From assembly GCF_011045115.1 (NCBI RefSeq), contig NZ_JAAKZG010000002.1:186001-250000 (forward strand): a stretch of DNA of 64,000 nucleotides, in the 5' to 3' direction. The notes beneath the pieces were generated by a model. The model searched no databases. It was not told the DNA's origin and saw nothing but the letters and a program-made list of their open reading frames with translations. The DNA is from Mesorhizobium zhangyense. GTDB lineage: Bacteria > Pseudomonadota > Alphaproteobacteria > Rhizobiales > Rhizobiaceae. Positions 63,318-64,000 of this stretch are shown piece by piece; position 1 is the first letter of the stretch, and every line of letters starts with the position of its first letter. A program made the position numbers and the translations under genes.

Positions 63318-64000
63318 TCACGCGCTTATGTCACCGGTCACTGACAAAATCCGCTTTTGCGCGCCGTCTATGACGAGCGCGGTGAGGATGCCTGACTTGT
63401 AGGCCAGCGTGTCTACATTGACCCGGTTGGCCATCACTTCCGGTTCGTCATGGGGCGTGTGGCCGTGCACGACCACCTTCGGATGCAGGTACGGATAGTT
63501 CAGGAATTCTCCGCGTATCCAGATCAGGTCCTGGCTGTCCTGCCGGTCGAGTGGAATGCCCGGCCGGATGCCGGCATGGCAGAAGAAGAAATCGCCGAAG
63601 CTCGCCGAATAAAGGAGATCGGCGAGAAAGGTCACATGGTCTGCCGGCACGGCGTCCATGAGCGCGGCATGGCCTTTCCGGCACGGCTCAGCGTTCGTGA
63701 AATCGATATCGACGCCGTAGGAAAGCGCGGTCTCCTTGCCGCCATAGCGCGCAAACAGCCCATCCGGTTCGGGGCCTGCCAGAAAATCGAGAAAACCGCG
63801 ATCGTGGTTTCCGGCCAGCGAGATGATCCGGCTGTCGCGCTTTTCCGCCTCGAGCAGAAATTGCACAACGCCCTTCGAGTCCGGCCCACGATCGACATAA
63901 TCGCCGAGATGGATGATGCGCCAGTCGGCCGGAGCGTCGCGCTCCAGTTCACTTTCAATCTGCGCATGCATCATTTCGAGAAGGTCGCGCCGGCCATGCA
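63318..64000 (-). CDS. metallophosphoesterase (serine/threonine protein phosphatase family), 5' end beyond the window
   Basis: The frame runs to the right edge; its first visible codons read HGRRDLLEMMHAQIE, so the metal motif GDxHG is cut by the window end. The other PPP motifs are present: IIHLGDYVDRGPDSKG, ISLAGNHDRGFL and the C-terminal HGHTPHDEPE. CHAGIRPGIPLDRQ matches the family's fourth histidine. It hydrolyses phosphoesters with two metals, like PrpA/ApaH-type bacterial enzymes. The actual start lies outside. Confidence 0.85.
   Translation of the reverse strand, partial: HGRRDLLEMMHAQIESELERDAPADWRIIHLGDYVDRGPDSKGVVQFLLEAEKRDSRIISLAGNHDRGFLDFLAGPEPDGLFARYGGKETALSYGVDIDFTNAEPCRKGHAALMDAVPADHVTFLADLLYSASFGDFFFCHAGIRPGIPLDRQDSQDLIWIRGEFLNYPYLHPKVVVHGHTPHDEPEVMANRVNVDTLAYKSGILTALVIDGAQKRILSVTGDISA

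Overview
The window is a stretch of GC-rich alphaproteobacterial chromosome, most likely from the Rhizobiales family Phyllobacteriaceae (a Mesorhizobium-like organism). This is inferred from several features. The tRNA-His has a G1-U72 pair and A73 and lacks the extra 5' G, as is usual in alphaproteobacteria. There is an RNA with the alpha-r14/NfeR1 architecture, an Irr/ICE-type iron palindrome, a CtrA-type box, PhaR-type boxes at a phasin gene, and many interspersed palindromic repeats. I see no prophage, transposase, CRISPR array or replication origin, so this is core and near-core metabolism interrupted by small repeat elements.

Layout. 0-6 kb: a GumC/Wzz-type polysaccharide copolymerase, folD, a GlxA-type AraC regulator, and a divergent SDR/MarR pair sharing a palindromic operator. 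6-13 kb: the zwf-pgl-edd Entner-Doudoroff operon (minus strand), then an aldehyde dehydrogenase and a second SDR. 13-16 kb: a SleB-type cell wall hydrolase lipoprotein, a 1.3-kb gene-poor block with three copies of a repeat, and an Omp25/31-like porin. 16-20 kb: a PuuB-like oxidase and a PuuA-like glutamine synthetase, with a four-helix-bundle (IVP) gene between them that is bracketed by inverted 8-bp microsatellite arrays; then a degenerate receiver protein. 20-24 kb: isocitrate lyase divergent from a ScfR/RamB-type regulator, and a DUF2167 protein. 24-29 kb: a flavin reductase-MFS operon behind a near-perfect SoxR promoter, a LysR regulator and an EamA transporter. 29-35 kb: a second PuuA-like synthetase followed by potFGHI (putrescine/spermidine uptake). 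35-41 kb: an AsmA protein, acetoacetyl-CoA synthetase, an animal-type haem peroxidase and a structured candidate sRNA. 41-44 kb: a ferric-iron ABC substrate-binding protein and fused permease under an iron-box palindrome. 45-50 kb: a 1.2-kaa PleC/DivJ/PdhS-like kinase with a CtrA box, a phasin, an alpha-r14-type sRNA and tRNA-His. 51-64 kb: xseA, transporters and dehydrogenases, a VtlR/LsrB-like LysR divergent from a DUF1127 protein with a possible sRNA behind it, a repeat-containing DUF937 protein, gshA, rsmE, a class I amidotransferase, small unknown genes, and a metallophosphatase cut by the window edge.

How it fits together. Sugar carbon goes through Entner-Doudoroff (zwf-pgl-edd). C2 and ketone units are handled by isocitrate lyase, acetoacetyl-CoA synthetase and the polyhydroxyalkanoate granule protein phasin. 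Polyamines are imported by PotFGHI and probably broken down by the gamma-glutamyl (Puu) route. Stress and metal control is visible as a SoxR promoter, an Irr/ICE palindrome and gshA. The less well explained items are the RNA at 40980-41094, the microsatellite-flanked IVP gene, the pseudo-receiver at 19601-20059 and the DUF937 repeat protein. None of them amounts to proof of a new system. Starts were adjusted by eye from ribosome binding sites, and functions are family-level calls made without database searches.
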